DNA from: an uncultured Erwinia sp.
Lineage (GTDB): Bacteria; Pseudomonadota; Gammaproteobacteria; Enterobacterales; Enterobacteriaceae
Direction of reading: 5' to 3'
DNA: 64,000 bases
Assembly: GCA_946221915.1 (NCBI GenBank)
Contig: CAMIKG010000002.1
Location: 124,001 to 188,000, forward strand
The position numbers were made by a program, and so were the translations under genes. The notes beneath the pieces were generated by a model, which was not told where the DNA came from, did not search any database, and was given only the letters and a program-made list of their open reading frames with translations. Shown here in pieces: positions 42,217-50,688 of the stretch; position 1 is the stretch's first letter, and each line of letters begins with the position of its first letter.

Positions 42217-42767
42217 GATGACTCTCCGCTCAGAGCGATACGCAGCGACATTATTAATTGTCTGGTGGCAGGTGACTGACGCGTCATGTCTACGGATTCA
42301 AACTGCAGTGGCAGACTGGCCGTCATTTCGCCCAAAGCACCTTGCAACTGCCGGTACTCGCCTGTCAGTGGGATCGTCAACAGCAGCCGGTTGTGCTGGC
42401 CGCTGTTGTGATCCTGTTGCAACTGATAGCGGCCTTCGCTGGCCTGCAAGCCGTACTTTTGCAGAATGGTGAACAGCGCTTTGACCTGCTCATACTGGCT
42501 TGCACTCAGCGCTTGTTGTGTCTCTGTTGTTTCCGGTAAGCGTACGGGCAACGGGATTGCAAGTTGCTGCTGAATGTTTTGTAGCTGCAGCGTATCGGCG
42601 GTCAGCGCCGGGCGTAGTTGCACGCACAAATAAATCAGCAACAGCAGCCAAAGCGCGGCAATCAGCAATGGTACGGGGCCAAGTTGTTCATAGCACTGGC
42701 AGGCGATCCAGCGCAGGCGCGGGGAAAGTTGTTTCAGTGAGGGCAAAGAGCCGGCATTAAGACGCAT
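42213..42767 (-). CDS. PilO-like inner-membrane platform protein
   Basis: 184 residues. One membrane segment at about 33-50 (LLIAALWLLLLIYLCVQL), a coiled-coil stretch (about 55-105), then a ferredoxin-like domain with GEYRQLQGALGEM, as in PilO/GspM. It overlaps the PilP-like gene by four bases (ATGA) and the PilN-like gene by 11. PilN and PilO form a periplasmic dimer that links the cytoplasmic ring to the secretin in type IV pili. Confidence 0.72.
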   Translation of the reverse strand: MRLNAGSLPSLKQLSPRLRWIACQCYEQLGPVPLLIAALWLLLLIYLCVQLRPALTADTLQLQNIQQQLAIPLPVRLPETTETQQALSASQYEQVKALFTILQKYGLQASEGRYQLQQDHNSGQHNRLLLTIPLTGEYRQLQGALGEMTASLPLQFESVDMTRQSPATRQLIMSLRIALSGESS

Positions 42768-43242
42768 CGCTATACTCCAGCGTTAATTGGGCGCGAATCT
42801 TCCATGGCTCAGTCAGTGTGTTGTCGCTCTGGTGGTGCTCAAGAGTGACTCTGGCGGGCAGATGCTCCAGCCGCGTAACAAAATCCAGCAGCGCATCCAG
42901 CGACTCACTGAGTACGGCCAGATGCATCCGCCGTTCACCCGGCGTCAGCTCCAGCGACAGCAAGGCGATATCGCTGCGCAGGGCCTGCGCCAGCAGGGAG
43001 AGTCCTTTCAGTTCGGCGGTTTCCTGCCGGGCGTCCAGCGGGGCTGCGTGTTGCCTGGCGCGAATGGCTTCAGCAGCGTGATGGTGTCGCTGCAATCCCG
43101 CCTCCGCCGTCGCCAGGGTTACCGACAGCTGCTGCTGATGCTGCCAGCTGATAGCGCTGACAATCCCGGTGGGAAGCAGCAATACCAGCACCAGGGCCAG
43201 AGTTATCCGTCGCCGCCAGCGTGGATGAAATGAGTGGTTCAT
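42757..43242 (-). CDS. PilN-like inner-membrane platform protein
   Basis: 161 residues. A short basic cytoplasmic N-terminus (HPRWRRR), one membrane segment (about 13-31), a coiled coil, and a C-terminal ferredoxin-like domain. The usual PilN cytoplasmic motif (INLLP) is not seen; the N-terminus is shorter than normal. It is preceded by the PilM-like gene with a one-base TGATG overlap. The call rests on topology and order. Confidence 0.7.
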   Translation of the reverse strand: MNHSFHPRWRRRITLALVLVLLLPTGIVSAISWQHQQQLSVTLATAEAGLQRHHHAAEAIRARQHAAPLDARQETAELKGLSLLAQALRSDIALLSLELTPGERRMHLAVLSESLDALLDFVTRLEHLPARVTLEHHQSDNTLTEPWKIRAQLTLEYSDAS

Positions 43243-43943
43243 CAGGCCGCCACTCCTTTTTCCTGCACGAATCCGCGCTTATCCGCCGTGTTCCGGCAGA
43301 CAAAATGCGGCAGTGGCGGCAGCGCTGCGAGACGGTTTGCCGTTTCCAGTTGTTGTGACAGATCGTGGCAGGGCAGGCGTAGCGTGAAGATGCTGTGCCA
43401 GCGTTGCTGGTAGCGGCAGGCGAAGCTGCTTTCCTGCTCACCAATTGACGCGAATAACGCACTGGCTGGCAACCGGCGGCCAAAGCGCGTCAGTAAATCA
43501 CTGAAGGGCGTGCAGCAACCGGCAAAACGCAGACGCTGTGCGGCAGCGCACTGTCGCAGCGTGACCAGCAGCTGCCTTTCCAGCAACGCGGCGAAGGCCG
43601 GTTCACCGTAGCCGCTGTGCAGCAGACTGACGGACATCGCTTGCTGTCTGTCCTGCTGTTGCGCCAGCAGCAGGGCGGCATACTGGCGCAGCTCCGCCGG
43701 GCGGCTCAGCCCCTCGCACCAGGGCGTCAGCAGGTAGCTGACGTGCGGGGTATCCACCACAAACTCCAGCGCTGCGAACCAGGCGGGGGCCGGGGGGATA
43801 TGCTGCAGCAGTGACGTCAGTTGCTCTGCCAGTGGCCGTTCTGGCTGCCAGCGGCACTGGGCATGCTGCTGCTGTCCGACCCACAATTGCAGCTGCTGCT
43901 GTTGCAGGTAGCAGCGCCAGCGCTTAATGGCGGGAAATAACAC
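43242..43943 (-). CDS. PilM/GspL-cytoplasmic-like protein
   Basis: 233 residues, no membrane segment, rich in Gln. By position (between the ATPase and PilN-like gene) and predicted alternating strand/helix pattern it corresponds to the actin-like PilM, or the cytoplasmic half of GspL that docks GspE. It is much shorter than PilM (about 350) and I see no ATP-binding phosphate loops, so it is probably a reduced form. It overlaps gspE by 20 bases. Weak sequence evidence; context is the main support. Confidence 0.6.
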   Translation of the reverse strand: MLFPAIKRWRCYLQQQQLQLWVGQQQHAQCRWQPERPLAEQLTSLLQHIPPAPAWFAALEFVVDTPHVSYLLTPWCEGLSRPAELRQYAALLLAQQQDRQQAMSVSLLHSGYGEPAFAALLERQLLVTLRQCAAAQRLRFAGCCTPFSDLLTRFGRRLPASALFASIGEQESSFACRYQQRWHSIFTLRLPCHDLSQQLETANRLAALPPLPHFVCRNTADKRGFVQEKGVAA

Positions 43944-45549
43944 GTTTTACCTCCTGTAAACTGGTCAGCCCCTGGCTGGCGGCGTTCAGCGCCACCTGCT
44001 GCAGTGGGATAAAACCCTCCTTACGCGCCACGTCACGTAACTGGCGTAGCGGCGCGCGCGCCAGCAGCGCTTCTTTCAGCGCATCGCTGAAATGCAGCAC
44101 TTCCGCCAGCGCGAGTCGTCCGTGATAGCCACTCTGCCGGCAGTGCGGGCAACCAGTGCCATGCCGCCAGCGGGCATCAGGCAGTGACAGGCGATCCAGC
44201 TGCCACAGGGCGATCTCTTCCGCCGCTGGCTGATGAGGTTGTTGACAGTGCGGACACACCTGGCGCACCAGCCGTTGCGCCACCACGCCATTGAGCGCGG
44301 AGATCAGACTGGCGGGCTCCACCTGCATATACAGGAAGCGCTCCAGCACGCTGAAGACACAGTTGGCATGCACTGACGACAGCACCACATGTCCGGTCAG
44401 CGCCGCCTGCACGGCGATAGCGGCGGTTTCGCCGTCACGGATCTCACCGACGAGGATTATGTCGGGGTCATGGCGCAGGATGGCGCGCAGGCCGCGTGCA
44501 AAGGTCAGCCCTTTTTTGTCATTGACCGGGATTTGCAGCACGCCCGCCAGCTGGTACTCCACCGGATCCTCAATGGTGATGATCTTGTTTTCGCCGCTAT
44601 TGAGTTCGCTCAGTGCGGCATACAGGGTGGTGGATTTACCGCTGCCGGTGGGGCCGGTCACCAGCACCATGCCGTGTGGGATGGCGCTCAGCTGGCGTAT
44701 CGCCTGCTGAGTGGGGGCGTCAAAACCGAGATGCTCAAGGCGCAGTTGCCGATCGTGGGATTTATCCAGCACGCGCAGCACCGCGTCCTCGCCATGAATA
44801 CTGGGCATGATCGAGACGCGAAAGTCGACGTTGCGCTGCTGAATATGCGCCTTAAAGCGGCCATCCTGCGGGATACGGCGCTCGGCAATATCCATGCAGC
44901 CCAGCACTTTCAAACGGGAAATCACCTCTGTTGCGTGCTGCACGCCAGCGCAGCGTGTGATGGTATGCAGCACGCCATCAATGCGGTATTTCACCACCAG
45001 TCCGTCCGCCACGCTCTCCAGGTGAATATCACTGGCGCGGCTTTGCAGGGCGTCATACAGGGTGGCGCTGACCAGTTTAATGACCGGGCTTTTCTCGTGT
45101 GCGATAGTGACCAGCGACACCTCCAGCGCCATCTCCTCGCTGTGGCTGGTGGCATCCTGCTGCTCCAGCTGTTCCATGGAGCGCTGCTGACGCGACAGGG
45201 CGTCCAGCTGCTCATTCACCCAGCCCGGGCGGCACAGCGCCAGATGATCGCACTGCCGCTGCGCCCACTGCCGCAGCGGCAGCGAAAAGGGATTCGCCAG
45301 CAGCAGCCAGCTTTTTCCTTCGCACTGTACTGGCAGCACGCGCTGTGCCAGCGCCTGCGGTACGCTGACAGTGCTGAAGTCCAGCGCGGCGTCTGCCAGC
45401 TGCTGCTCTGTCAGCGGCCACAACCCCAGCGCTGTGGCGAGTTGCGTCAGGTGCTGCGGCTCTGTGCTCAGCCGCTGTTCCAGCCAGCTGAGGCGCTCAC
45501 TTTCGCTCAGCGCCAGCCACTCTGCGGCACGGGTATCCGGTTGCAGCAT
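43924..45549 (-). CDS. gspE: Secretion/pilus assembly ATPase, GspE/PilB family
   Basis: 541 residues. An N-terminal GspE-N/MshEN-like region (1-150), then the ATPase: Walker A GPTGSGKST (299-307), Asp box around IEDPVEYQL, Walker B IILVGEIRD (364-372), His box SSVHANC, and a zinc tetracysteine of two CPHC pairs (432-435, 467-470) as in GspE/PilB but not retraction ATPases. It powers pseudopilus extension from the cytoplasmic face. The ATG at 45549 overlaps the gspF TGA by one base; a GTG at 45552 is the other option. Confidence 0.93.
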   Translation of the reverse strand: MLQPDTRAAEWLALSESERLSWLEQRLSTEPQHLTQLATALGLWPLTEQQLADAALDFSTVSVPQALAQRVLPVQCEGKSWLLLANPFSLPLRQWAQRQCDHLALCRPGWVNEQLDALSRQQRSMEQLEQQDATSHSEEMALEVSLVTIAHEKSPVIKLVSATLYDALQSRASDIHLESVADGLVVKYRIDGVLHTITRCAGVQHATEVISRLKVLGCMDIAERRIPQDGRFKAHIQQRNVDFRVSIMPSIHGEDAVLRVLDKSHDRQLRLEHLGFDAPTQQAIRQLSAIPHGMVLVTGPTGSGKSTTLYAALSELNSGENKIITIEDPVEYQLAGVLQIPVNDKKGLTFARGLRAILRHDPDIILVGEIRDGETAAIAVQAALTGHVVLSSVHANCVFSVLERFLYMQVEPASLISALNGVVAQRLVRQVCPHCQQPHQPAAEEIALWQLDRLSLPDARWRHGTGCPHCRQSGYHGRLALAEVLHFSDALKEALLARAPLRQLRDVARKEGFIPLQQVALNAASQGLTSLQEVKRVISRH

Positions 45550-46718
45550 CACGATAAGCCTCCCGCCATCTCGAAAATCGGCATGTAGAGCAGAAACACC
45601 ACCAGACCCACCAGCCCACCGACAATCAGCATCAGTACGGGTTCAAACACCTTACTGAAAGTCTCAATGGCGCGTTCAAGATTGTCGTCATAAAAGGCGG
45701 CGATGCGCTCGCACATCGCGGGCAGCTCGCCACTGCGCTCACCCACCAGCAGCAAACGGCTGGCGACGGGAGTGGTCAGCGCTTGCGTGGTCAGACTTTG
45801 CGACAGCGCTTTTCCCGCCAGCACATCTGTCAGCGCCTGTTGCAGTCTGGGTTGCCAGCTGGCGGGCAGCAGCGTGGCGGTGAGCCGCAGGGCCTCAACG
45901 GCGGCGATTCCGCCCTGCAGCAGCAGGCCAAGCGAGCGATAAAATCGCACCAGCACCACCAGTTGATACTGTTTTTTCAGCTGTGGGATATGCAATAGCT
46001 GTTTCAGTCCAGCCTGACGCACGGCGCGGCTGCGCAACGCTGTCATCAACAGCACTGCCGCGCTCGCCGTCAGCATCAGCAGCAACGGGCCGGAGGTTTG
46101 CGCTAGTGCGCCCCACCAGACAATAAATTTGGCGCTGGTAGTCAGATTTTTCATCCCGCTGAACACCACGGCGAAGCGCGGGATAATAAAACCGAGTAAA
46201 AAAAACAGGATCAGACAGCCGACACTGATCACCACGGCGGGATACAGCAGCGTGCTGCGGATGCGCTTGCGCAGCTTTTCCATGCGCAGTTCATAGTGCA
46301 GAAAGCGGCCCAGCGCCACGGGCAGCTGGCCGCTTTGTTCCGACGAGGCGACGGTGCTGATCAGCAGCGGAGGGAAGTGTGCTGGCTGGGCGGCCAGCGC
46401 CTGTGACAACTGCTGACCGCGATACAGTTCGCGCAGCATGTCGCCCAATACCTGACGTTGCAGATTGTCACTGCCGCTTTCGCTGAGCGCCTCAATTGCT
46501 TCGACAATTACCAGACCCGCTTCCAGCAGCGCAATCAGTTCCTGAATAAACAGCGTCAGCGGAAAGGGGCGGGCGCGGCGCAGGGCTGGCCGGGCTTTGA
46601 CCTGCAATATCAGGGCATCGGCGGCAACCTGCGCTTTGGCTTCTTCGGCGCTGCTGGCGTGAATCTGCTGCACGCCACGCTCGCCGTTGCGCAGTAAAGT
46701 AATGTGATAGGTTTTCAT
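45549..46718 (-). CDS. gspF: Inner-membrane platform protein, GspF/PilC family
   Basis: 389 residues from the ATG at 46718; the longer frame to 46862 lies in the transglycosylase gene and is not homologous. Two GspF domains (about 60-180 and 265-385) with three membrane segments (VISVGCLILFFLLGFIIP, LLLMLTASAAVLLM, VLMLIVGGLVGLVVFLLYMP) and the typical VASSEQSGQLP and LVGERSGELP motifs. It couples the ATPase to pseudopilin addition. It follows the transglycosylase gene by seven bases. Confidence 0.93.
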   Translation of the reverse strand: MKTYHITLLRNGERGVQQIHASSAEEAKAQVAADALILQVKARPALRRARPFPLTLFIQELIALLEAGLVIVEAIEALSESGSDNLQRQVLGDMLRELYRGQQLSQALAAQPAHFPPLLISTVASSEQSGQLPVALGRFLHYELRMEKLRKRIRSTLLYPAVVISVGCLILFFLLGFIIPRFAVVFSGMKNLTTSAKFIVWWGALAQTSGPLLLMLTASAAVLLMTALRSRAVRQAGLKQLLHIPQLKKQYQLVVLVRFYRSLGLLLQGGIAAVEALRLTATLLPASWQPRLQQALTDVLAGKALSQSLTTQALTTPVASRLLLVGERSGELPAMCERIAAFYDDNLERAIETFSKVFEPVLMLIVGGLVGLVVFLLYMPIFEMAGGLS

Positions 46719-46725
46719 TCGCGGA

Positions 46726-47184
46726 TTACTCAGGCTCCCGGCTGGCCACTTTGAGGCGCGTATAGTAATGAAGTACCCGCCGGATATAACGCTGGCGCAG
46801 AGCGGCGCGGGCGGACCCATTGCCCGCGTTGTAGGCGCCCACGGCCTCCCAGCGGTAACCATAACGCTGGATAAAACCCGCCAGCAGCCAGGCGCCGGTC
46901 ATCACGCTGACGCAGGGATTGCCAAGCAGCGACTGCTCCGTGATGCTGAACTGACGCAGTGCGGGCAGGTGGCGACTGTTGATTTGCATCAGGCCGATAT
47001 CGTAGCTGCCGTCACGGTTATGGTTGCGGGCGGCGGGGTGCAGGCCGGATTCCGCCATCGCGATCGCCTGCAGCAATTCCGGTTCAATGCCATAACGCTT
47101 GCCCGCCAGCTGCCAGCAGCTGGCTGACGATGGTTGTGATGCGGCAAGACCGATCAGCAGGCAATACAGCGGAAGGCGCACCAT
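46726..47184 (-). CDS. Lytic transglycosylase, SLT/IagB-like
   Basis: 152 residues. Signal peptide (1-22, ending SSAS), then a small SLT domain with catalytic E45 in IAMAESGLHPAARN, the downstream GLMQINSRHLP motif and the AYNAGNG motif. It resembles IagB/PilT-type specialised transglycosylases that clear a path through peptidoglycan for type III/IV secretion and pili. It is encoded between the GspG-like and GspF genes with one-base and seven-base junctions, so it is an integral part of the operon. Canonical type II operons do not encode one. Confidence 0.9.
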   Translation of the reverse strand: MVRLPLYCLLIGLAASQPSSASCWQLAGKRYGIEPELLQAIAMAESGLHPAARNHNRDGSYDIGLMQINSRHLPALRQFSITEQSLLGNPCVSVMTGAWLLAGFIQRYGYRWEAVGAYNAGNGSARAALRQRYIRRVLHYYTRLKVASREPE

Positions 47185-47606
47185 CAGAACCCGTAAATCA
47201 ACGGCCTGCCATCCTGGCTGGTCGTCAGCAATTCGACTTCATACACCACATTTTTGCTGCGCGCCGGGTTTTGCCACTGGTAGTCCTTACCCCAGGGATC
47301 GAGTGGTAACGCTTTGCTCAGGTAGGGGCCATGCCAGTTGTCGATACCCGCCGGGCGTTCCGTCAGCGCTTTCAGCCCCTGCGTTTCACTGGGATACTGA
47401 CCGACATCAAGCCGGTATTGCCCCAGCGCTTCTGACAGGGTCTTCATCTGGCTGAGCGCAGTTTTCTCTTTCGCCCCTTCGGCCTGAGCAAACAGGCGCG
47501 GCGCGACAAAACCCGCCAGCAGGGCAATAATCATCAGGACCACCAGTAATTCGAGCAAAGTAAAACCTGCCTGATGGCGATGACGCTGAGAAAAATAGCT
47601 GTTCAT
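47184..47606 (-). CDS. gspG: Major pseudopilin, GspG family
   Basis: 140 residues. Leader HRHQAG then FTLLELLVVLMIIALLAGFVAP, with Glu+5, then the GspG core: TALSQMKTLSEALGQYRLDVGQYPSETQGLKAL, shown here only in part, and the calcium-loop region PLDPWGKDYQW. This is the canonical GspG arrangement and the best match to the classic type II system in the operon. GAGG lies seven bases before the ATG at 47606; a TTG at 47618 in the same frame is less likely. First gene of the operon. Confidence 0.94.
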   Translation of the reverse strand: MNSYFSQRHRHQAGFTLLELLVVLMIIALLAGFVAPRLFAQAEGAKEKTALSQMKTLSEALGQYRLDVGQYPSETQGLKALTERPAGIDNWHGPYLSKALPLDPWGKDYQWQNPARSKNVVYEVELLTTSQDGRPLIYGF

Positions 47607-47647
47607 GACAAACCTCAATATTGATTTAAACGTGGCGTATCAGGTGA

Positions 47648-47671
47648 AGAGATAATCTTTAATTATTCTCT
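47648..47671. promoter_or_regulatory. Imperfect palindrome between gspG and the prepilin peptidase gene
   Basis: AGAGATAAT (47648-47656) and ATTATTCTCT (47662-47671) form near-complementary arms around CTTTA in the divergent intergenic region; a possible operator for the secretion genes. Confidence 0.35.
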
Positions 47672-47856
47672 GGTCCGGTAACAGGCTATTAGTCTGAGCG
47701 TTTTTAAGAATGACTGGCGAAAAGCTGAGAGCCATCCGCGCGCAGGGAAGAAAATTCTCTGATTACCGAAATAAGCGTTTTATGACGTTAATTCAGCTGC
47801 TCGCCAGGTCTGAGAAGATCTATTATTCGAGACGTGAAAAGAAATTGAGAAAGAAT

Positions 47857-48591
47857 ATGGATATCATTCTGGCACTGTTATTGGGTGCAATATTCGGGAG
47901 TTTCCTGAATGTCGTGATTTATCGTCTGCCGCTGAGGCTGGCAGGCGAGTCGTGCTCCCTCCGTTTTCCGGCGTCTTTCTGCCCGCAGTGCCGCTCCCCG
48001 ATCCGCTGGCGGCACAATCTGCCGTTGCTGGGCTGGCTGGTGTTGCGCGGGCGCTGTGCGCATTGCCGGCAAGCGATAAGCTGGCGTTATCCGCTGACAG
48101 AGGGCATTACTGCACTGATGTTTGCGCGCGTGGTGATGCGCCATGGCGTCACGCTGCACAGTGCTTTTCTGCTGCTGGCTGCCTGTCTGCTGCTGGCGCT
48201 GGCGGTGATTGACTGGCGTACGATGCTGCTGCCGGATCGGCTGGTGGCGCCACTGGCTGCGCTGGGGATGCTGGCGTCACCATTACAGATTACCCCGGTT
48301 GCGTGGCGTGAAGCGTTAATTGCTGCCATGCTGGGCTTTACCCTTCCGTGGTTGCTGGATGGAATATATTATTTACGCCACGGTTATCACGGTATGGGAA
48401 GGGGCGATATGAAACTGTTTTCTGCACTTGGCTCGTGGTTTGGTATCACGACGCTGTGCCATATTATGTTGTTTTCTGCGTTAATTGCGTTGCTCAGTGC
48501 TGTGTTATGGCTGCGAATTAAAAAACGTGAACCTTTTCCCTTTGGTCCCTATCCCTGTCTTGTTGCACTGTTTTATTTTCTCGTCCGCTGA
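47857..48591 (+). CDS. gspO: Prepilin peptidase / N-methyltransferase (PilD/GspO)
   Basis: 244 residues from the ATG at 47857, where homology begins (MDIILALLLGAIFGSFLNVV). An aspartic membrane peptidase with about seven hydrophobic segments: zinc cysteines C42/C45 and C67/C70, catalytic D119 (VIDWRT) and D184 in GMGRGDMK. It removes the leader of the four pseudopilins encoded on the other strand and methylates the new N-terminus. The frame continues to 47710 with unrelated polar sequence; 47782 is another possible start. Divergent from gspG. Confidence 0.93.
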   Translation: MDIILALLLGAIFGSFLNVVIYRLPLRLAGESCSLRFPASFCPQCRSPIRWRHNLPLLGWLVLRGRCAHCRQAISWRYPLTEGITALMFARVVMRHGVTLHSAFLLLAACLLLALAVIDWRTMLLPDRLVAPLAALGMLASPLQITPVAWREALIAAMLGFTLPWLLDGIYYLRHGYHGMGRGDMKLFSALGSWFGITTLCHIMLFSALIALLSAVLWLRIKKREPFPFGPYPCLVALFYFLVR

Positions 48592-48607
48592 ATCGCGGCT
48601 AAATAAT

Positions 48608-48632
48608 ATATCGGCCGCTGTGCGGCCGATAT
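48608..48632. terminator. Bidirectional terminator between gspO and apaH
   Basis: ATATCGGCCGC (48608-48618), loop TGT, GCGGCCGATAT (48622-48632): an 11-bp perfect stem between convergent genes, A/T-rich on both sides. Confidence 0.8.
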
Positions 48633-48644
48633 TATCAAATATTA

Positions 48645-49475
48645 TCAGGAAACAATGGTGCGTTCGCGGTTAGAGGGCTGAACAAAGCGCGCGCCATCTT
48701 CCCAGCGCAGCATGGTCAGCGTGCCGCCCCAGCAACAGCCAGTATCGAGGCCGATAATGCCTTCCGGCGTGCCGCGTCCTTCCAGCGCCGCCCAGTGACC
48801 AAAAACGATAGTGTACTCCTGAGCCACCGGGCCGGGAATGGTAAACCAGGGTTTCAGCGGGGGGGGCGCCGATTCCGGTGCTTCTTTGGCGATCATATCC
48901 AGCTGGCCATTCGGGAAGCAGAAACGCATGCGGGTCAGCGCATTGGTGCTGAAGCGCAGGCGAGCCAGCCCTGACAGTTCATTCGTCCAGTTGTTCGGCA
49001 TGTCGCCATACATGGCATCGAGAAACAGCGGATAGCTGTCGCTGGACAAGACCGCTTCCACTTCGCGTGCACACATTTTCGCGGTGGCGAGATCCCACTG
49101 CGGCGTAATGCCAGCATGGGCCATCACCAGCCGTTTTTCTTCGTCCACCTGCAACAGCGGCTGGCGGCGCAGCCAGTTAATCAGCTCGTCGGCATCGGGT
49201 GCATCGAGTAATGGCGTCAGGCGGTCTTTCGGTTTATTACGGCTGATACCGGCATACACTGCCAGCAAATGCAGGTCGTGGTTGCCCAGCACCAGTCGTA
49301 CGCTGTCGCCCAGTGAGCGCACAAAGCGCAACACCTCAAGGGAGCCGGGACCGCGTGCGACCAGGTCGCCGGTCAGCCACAGGGTATCCTGTTCGGGGTT
49401 AAAGGCGACCTGCGCCAGCAGCGATTGCAGTTCATCATAGCAACCGTGGATATCGCCTATAAGGTATGTACTCAT
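48645..49475 (-). CDS. apaH: Diadenosine tetraphosphatase (symmetrical)
   Basis: 276 residues (E. coli 280). A PPP-family metallophosphatase with GDIHGCYDEL at residues 8-17, the GDLVARGP metal motif and GNHDLH. It hydrolyses Ap4A to two ADP and also removes Np4 caps from RNA in E. coli. It lies 9 bases after apaG in the surA-pdxA-rsmA-apaG-apaH cluster. In E. coli its other neighbour is folA; here the secretion island intervenes. Confidence 0.97.
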   Translation of the reverse strand: MSTYLIGDIHGCYDELQSLLAQVAFNPEQDTLWLTGDLVARGPGSLEVLRFVRSLGDSVRLVLGNHDLHLLAVYAGISRNKPKDRLTPLLDAPDADELINWLRRQPLLQVDEEKRLVMAHAGITPQWDLATAKMCAREVEAVLSSDSYPLFLDAMYGDMPNNWTNELSGLARLRFSTNALTRMRFCFPNGQLDMIAKEAPESAPPPLKPWFTIPGPVAQEYTIVFGHWAALEGRGTPEGIIGLDTGCCWGGTLTMLRWEDGARFVQPSNRERTIVS

Positions 49476-49484
49476 CTGAATGTC

Positions 49485-49862
49485 TTAATGAATATGAGCC
49501 TGGACGGCGAGACGGAATACGGGAATATCGACGGTAAAGCTTTCGCCCCGATCGTCGATCATCTGATAGTGGCCCTGCATGGTGCCCATTGGGGTTTCGA
49601 GGATCGCGCCGCTGGTGTACTGGAACTCTTCGCCAGCTTCTATCACCGGCTGCTCGCCCACAACACCTTCCCCCTGAACCTCGGTGGCACGGCCATTACC
49701 ATTAGTAATTAGCCAGTAACGGCCAAGCAGTTGCACGGAATTACGCCCGAGATTGCGAATGGTAATGGTATAGGCGAAAACATAGCGCTCTTCATCCGGC
49801 GCCGACTGTGACTCGATATAGACGCTCTGCACCTGTACACAAACTCGGGGCGATTCAATCAT
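49485..49862 (-). CDS. apaG: ApaG family protein
   Basis: 125 residues, the E. coli ApaG length: a single fibronectin-III-like beta domain (DUF525) with VFAYTITIRNLG, LLGRYWLITN and the GVVGEQPVI...YTSGAILETPMGTM core. The function is not settled; related folds occur in eukaryotic F-box and polymerase delta-interacting proteins, and the Salmonella homologue CorD affects Co2+ resistance. Four bases after rsmA, nine before apaH. Confidence 0.96.
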   Translation of the reverse strand: MIESPRVCVQVQSVYIESQSAPDEERYVFAYTITIRNLGRNSVQLLGRYWLITNGNGRATEVQGEGVVGEQPVIEAGEEFQYTSGAILETPMGTMQGHYQMIDDRGESFTVDIPVFRLAVQAHIH

Positions 49863-49866
49863 GCGT

Positions 49867-50688
49867 TTAGTTCTCCTGCGGCTCAGGATGCGCAGTTAAC
49901 CAGTTCGCTAACTGGCAGTATTGGGCAACGGTGATATTTTCCGCGCGCAGCGTGGTATCAATGCCCATTTCGTCCAGCACTTCAGCACTGAACAGGTGAC
50001 CCAGACTGTTGCGCAGCGTTTTCCGGCGTTTGCCAAAGGCTTCGGTGGTGATACGGCTCAGTGCGCGTACATCGTTGACCGGATGCGGCAGCGTGGTATG
50101 CGGCACCAGACGCACCACGGCGGAATCAACTTTTGGCGCCGGGGTGAAGGACTCCGGCGGGACTTCCAGCACCGGGATCACCTGGCAGTAATACTGCGCC
50201 ATCACACTCAGACGACCATACGCCTTGCTGCCCGGCCCTGCAACCAGACGGTTAACCACTTCTTTCTGCAGCATGAAGTGCATATCGCGGATAGCGCCAG
50301 TATAGGTGAACAGGTGGAACATCAATGGCGTGGAAATATTATACGGCAGGTTGCCGAACACGCGCAGCGACTGACCTTTTTGCTGCGCCAGTTCCGAGAA
50401 ATTAAACGTCATCGCATCCTGCTGGAAAATTGTCAGCTTGGGACCGAGGAACGGATGGGTCTGCAAACGCGCCGCCAGGTCGCGGTCAAGCTCTATCACC
50501 GTCAGGGCGTCAAGACGCTCGCCGACCGGTTCGGTCAGTGCGCCAAGGCCGGGGCCGATCTCCACCATCGCCTCGCCGGGTTGTGGATGAATGGCGGAGA
50601 CAATGCTGTCGATGATGTACTGGTCGTTGAGGAAGTTCTGTCCAAAACGTTTGCGGGCAAAATGGCCCTGGTGGACGCGATTATTCAT
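49867..50688 (-). CDS. rsmA: 16S rRNA m6(2)A1518/A1519 dimethyltransferase
   Basis: 273 residues, identical in length to E. coli RsmA (KsgA). SAM-binding motif I VEIGPGLGALTEP (about 43-55) and motif IV FGNLPYNISTPL (about 110-121) are present. It dimethylates two adjacent adenines in helix 45 late in 30S assembly; loss gives kasugamycin resistance. Its start overlaps the end of pdxA by eight bases, as in E. coli, so translation is coupled. Confidence 0.98.
   Translation of the reverse strand: MNNRVHQGHFARKRFGQNFLNDQYIIDSIVSAIHPQPGEAMVEIGPGLGALTEPVGERLDALTVIELDRDLAARLQTHPFLGPKLTIFQQDAMTFNFSELAQQKGQSLRVFGNLPYNISTPLMFHLFTYTGAIRDMHFMLQKEVVNRLVAGPGSKAYGRLSVMAQYYCQVIPVLEVPPESFTPAPKVDSAVVRLVPHTTLPHPVNDVRALSRITTEAFGKRRKTLRNSLGHLFSAEVLDEMGIDTTLRAENITVAQYCQLANWLTAHPEPQEN

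Noticed and set aside
47710..47856. Longer N-terminus of the prepilin peptidase
   Set aside because: The added residues are polar and unlike any prepilin peptidase, whose first membrane helix begins right at MDIILALLLG (47857).
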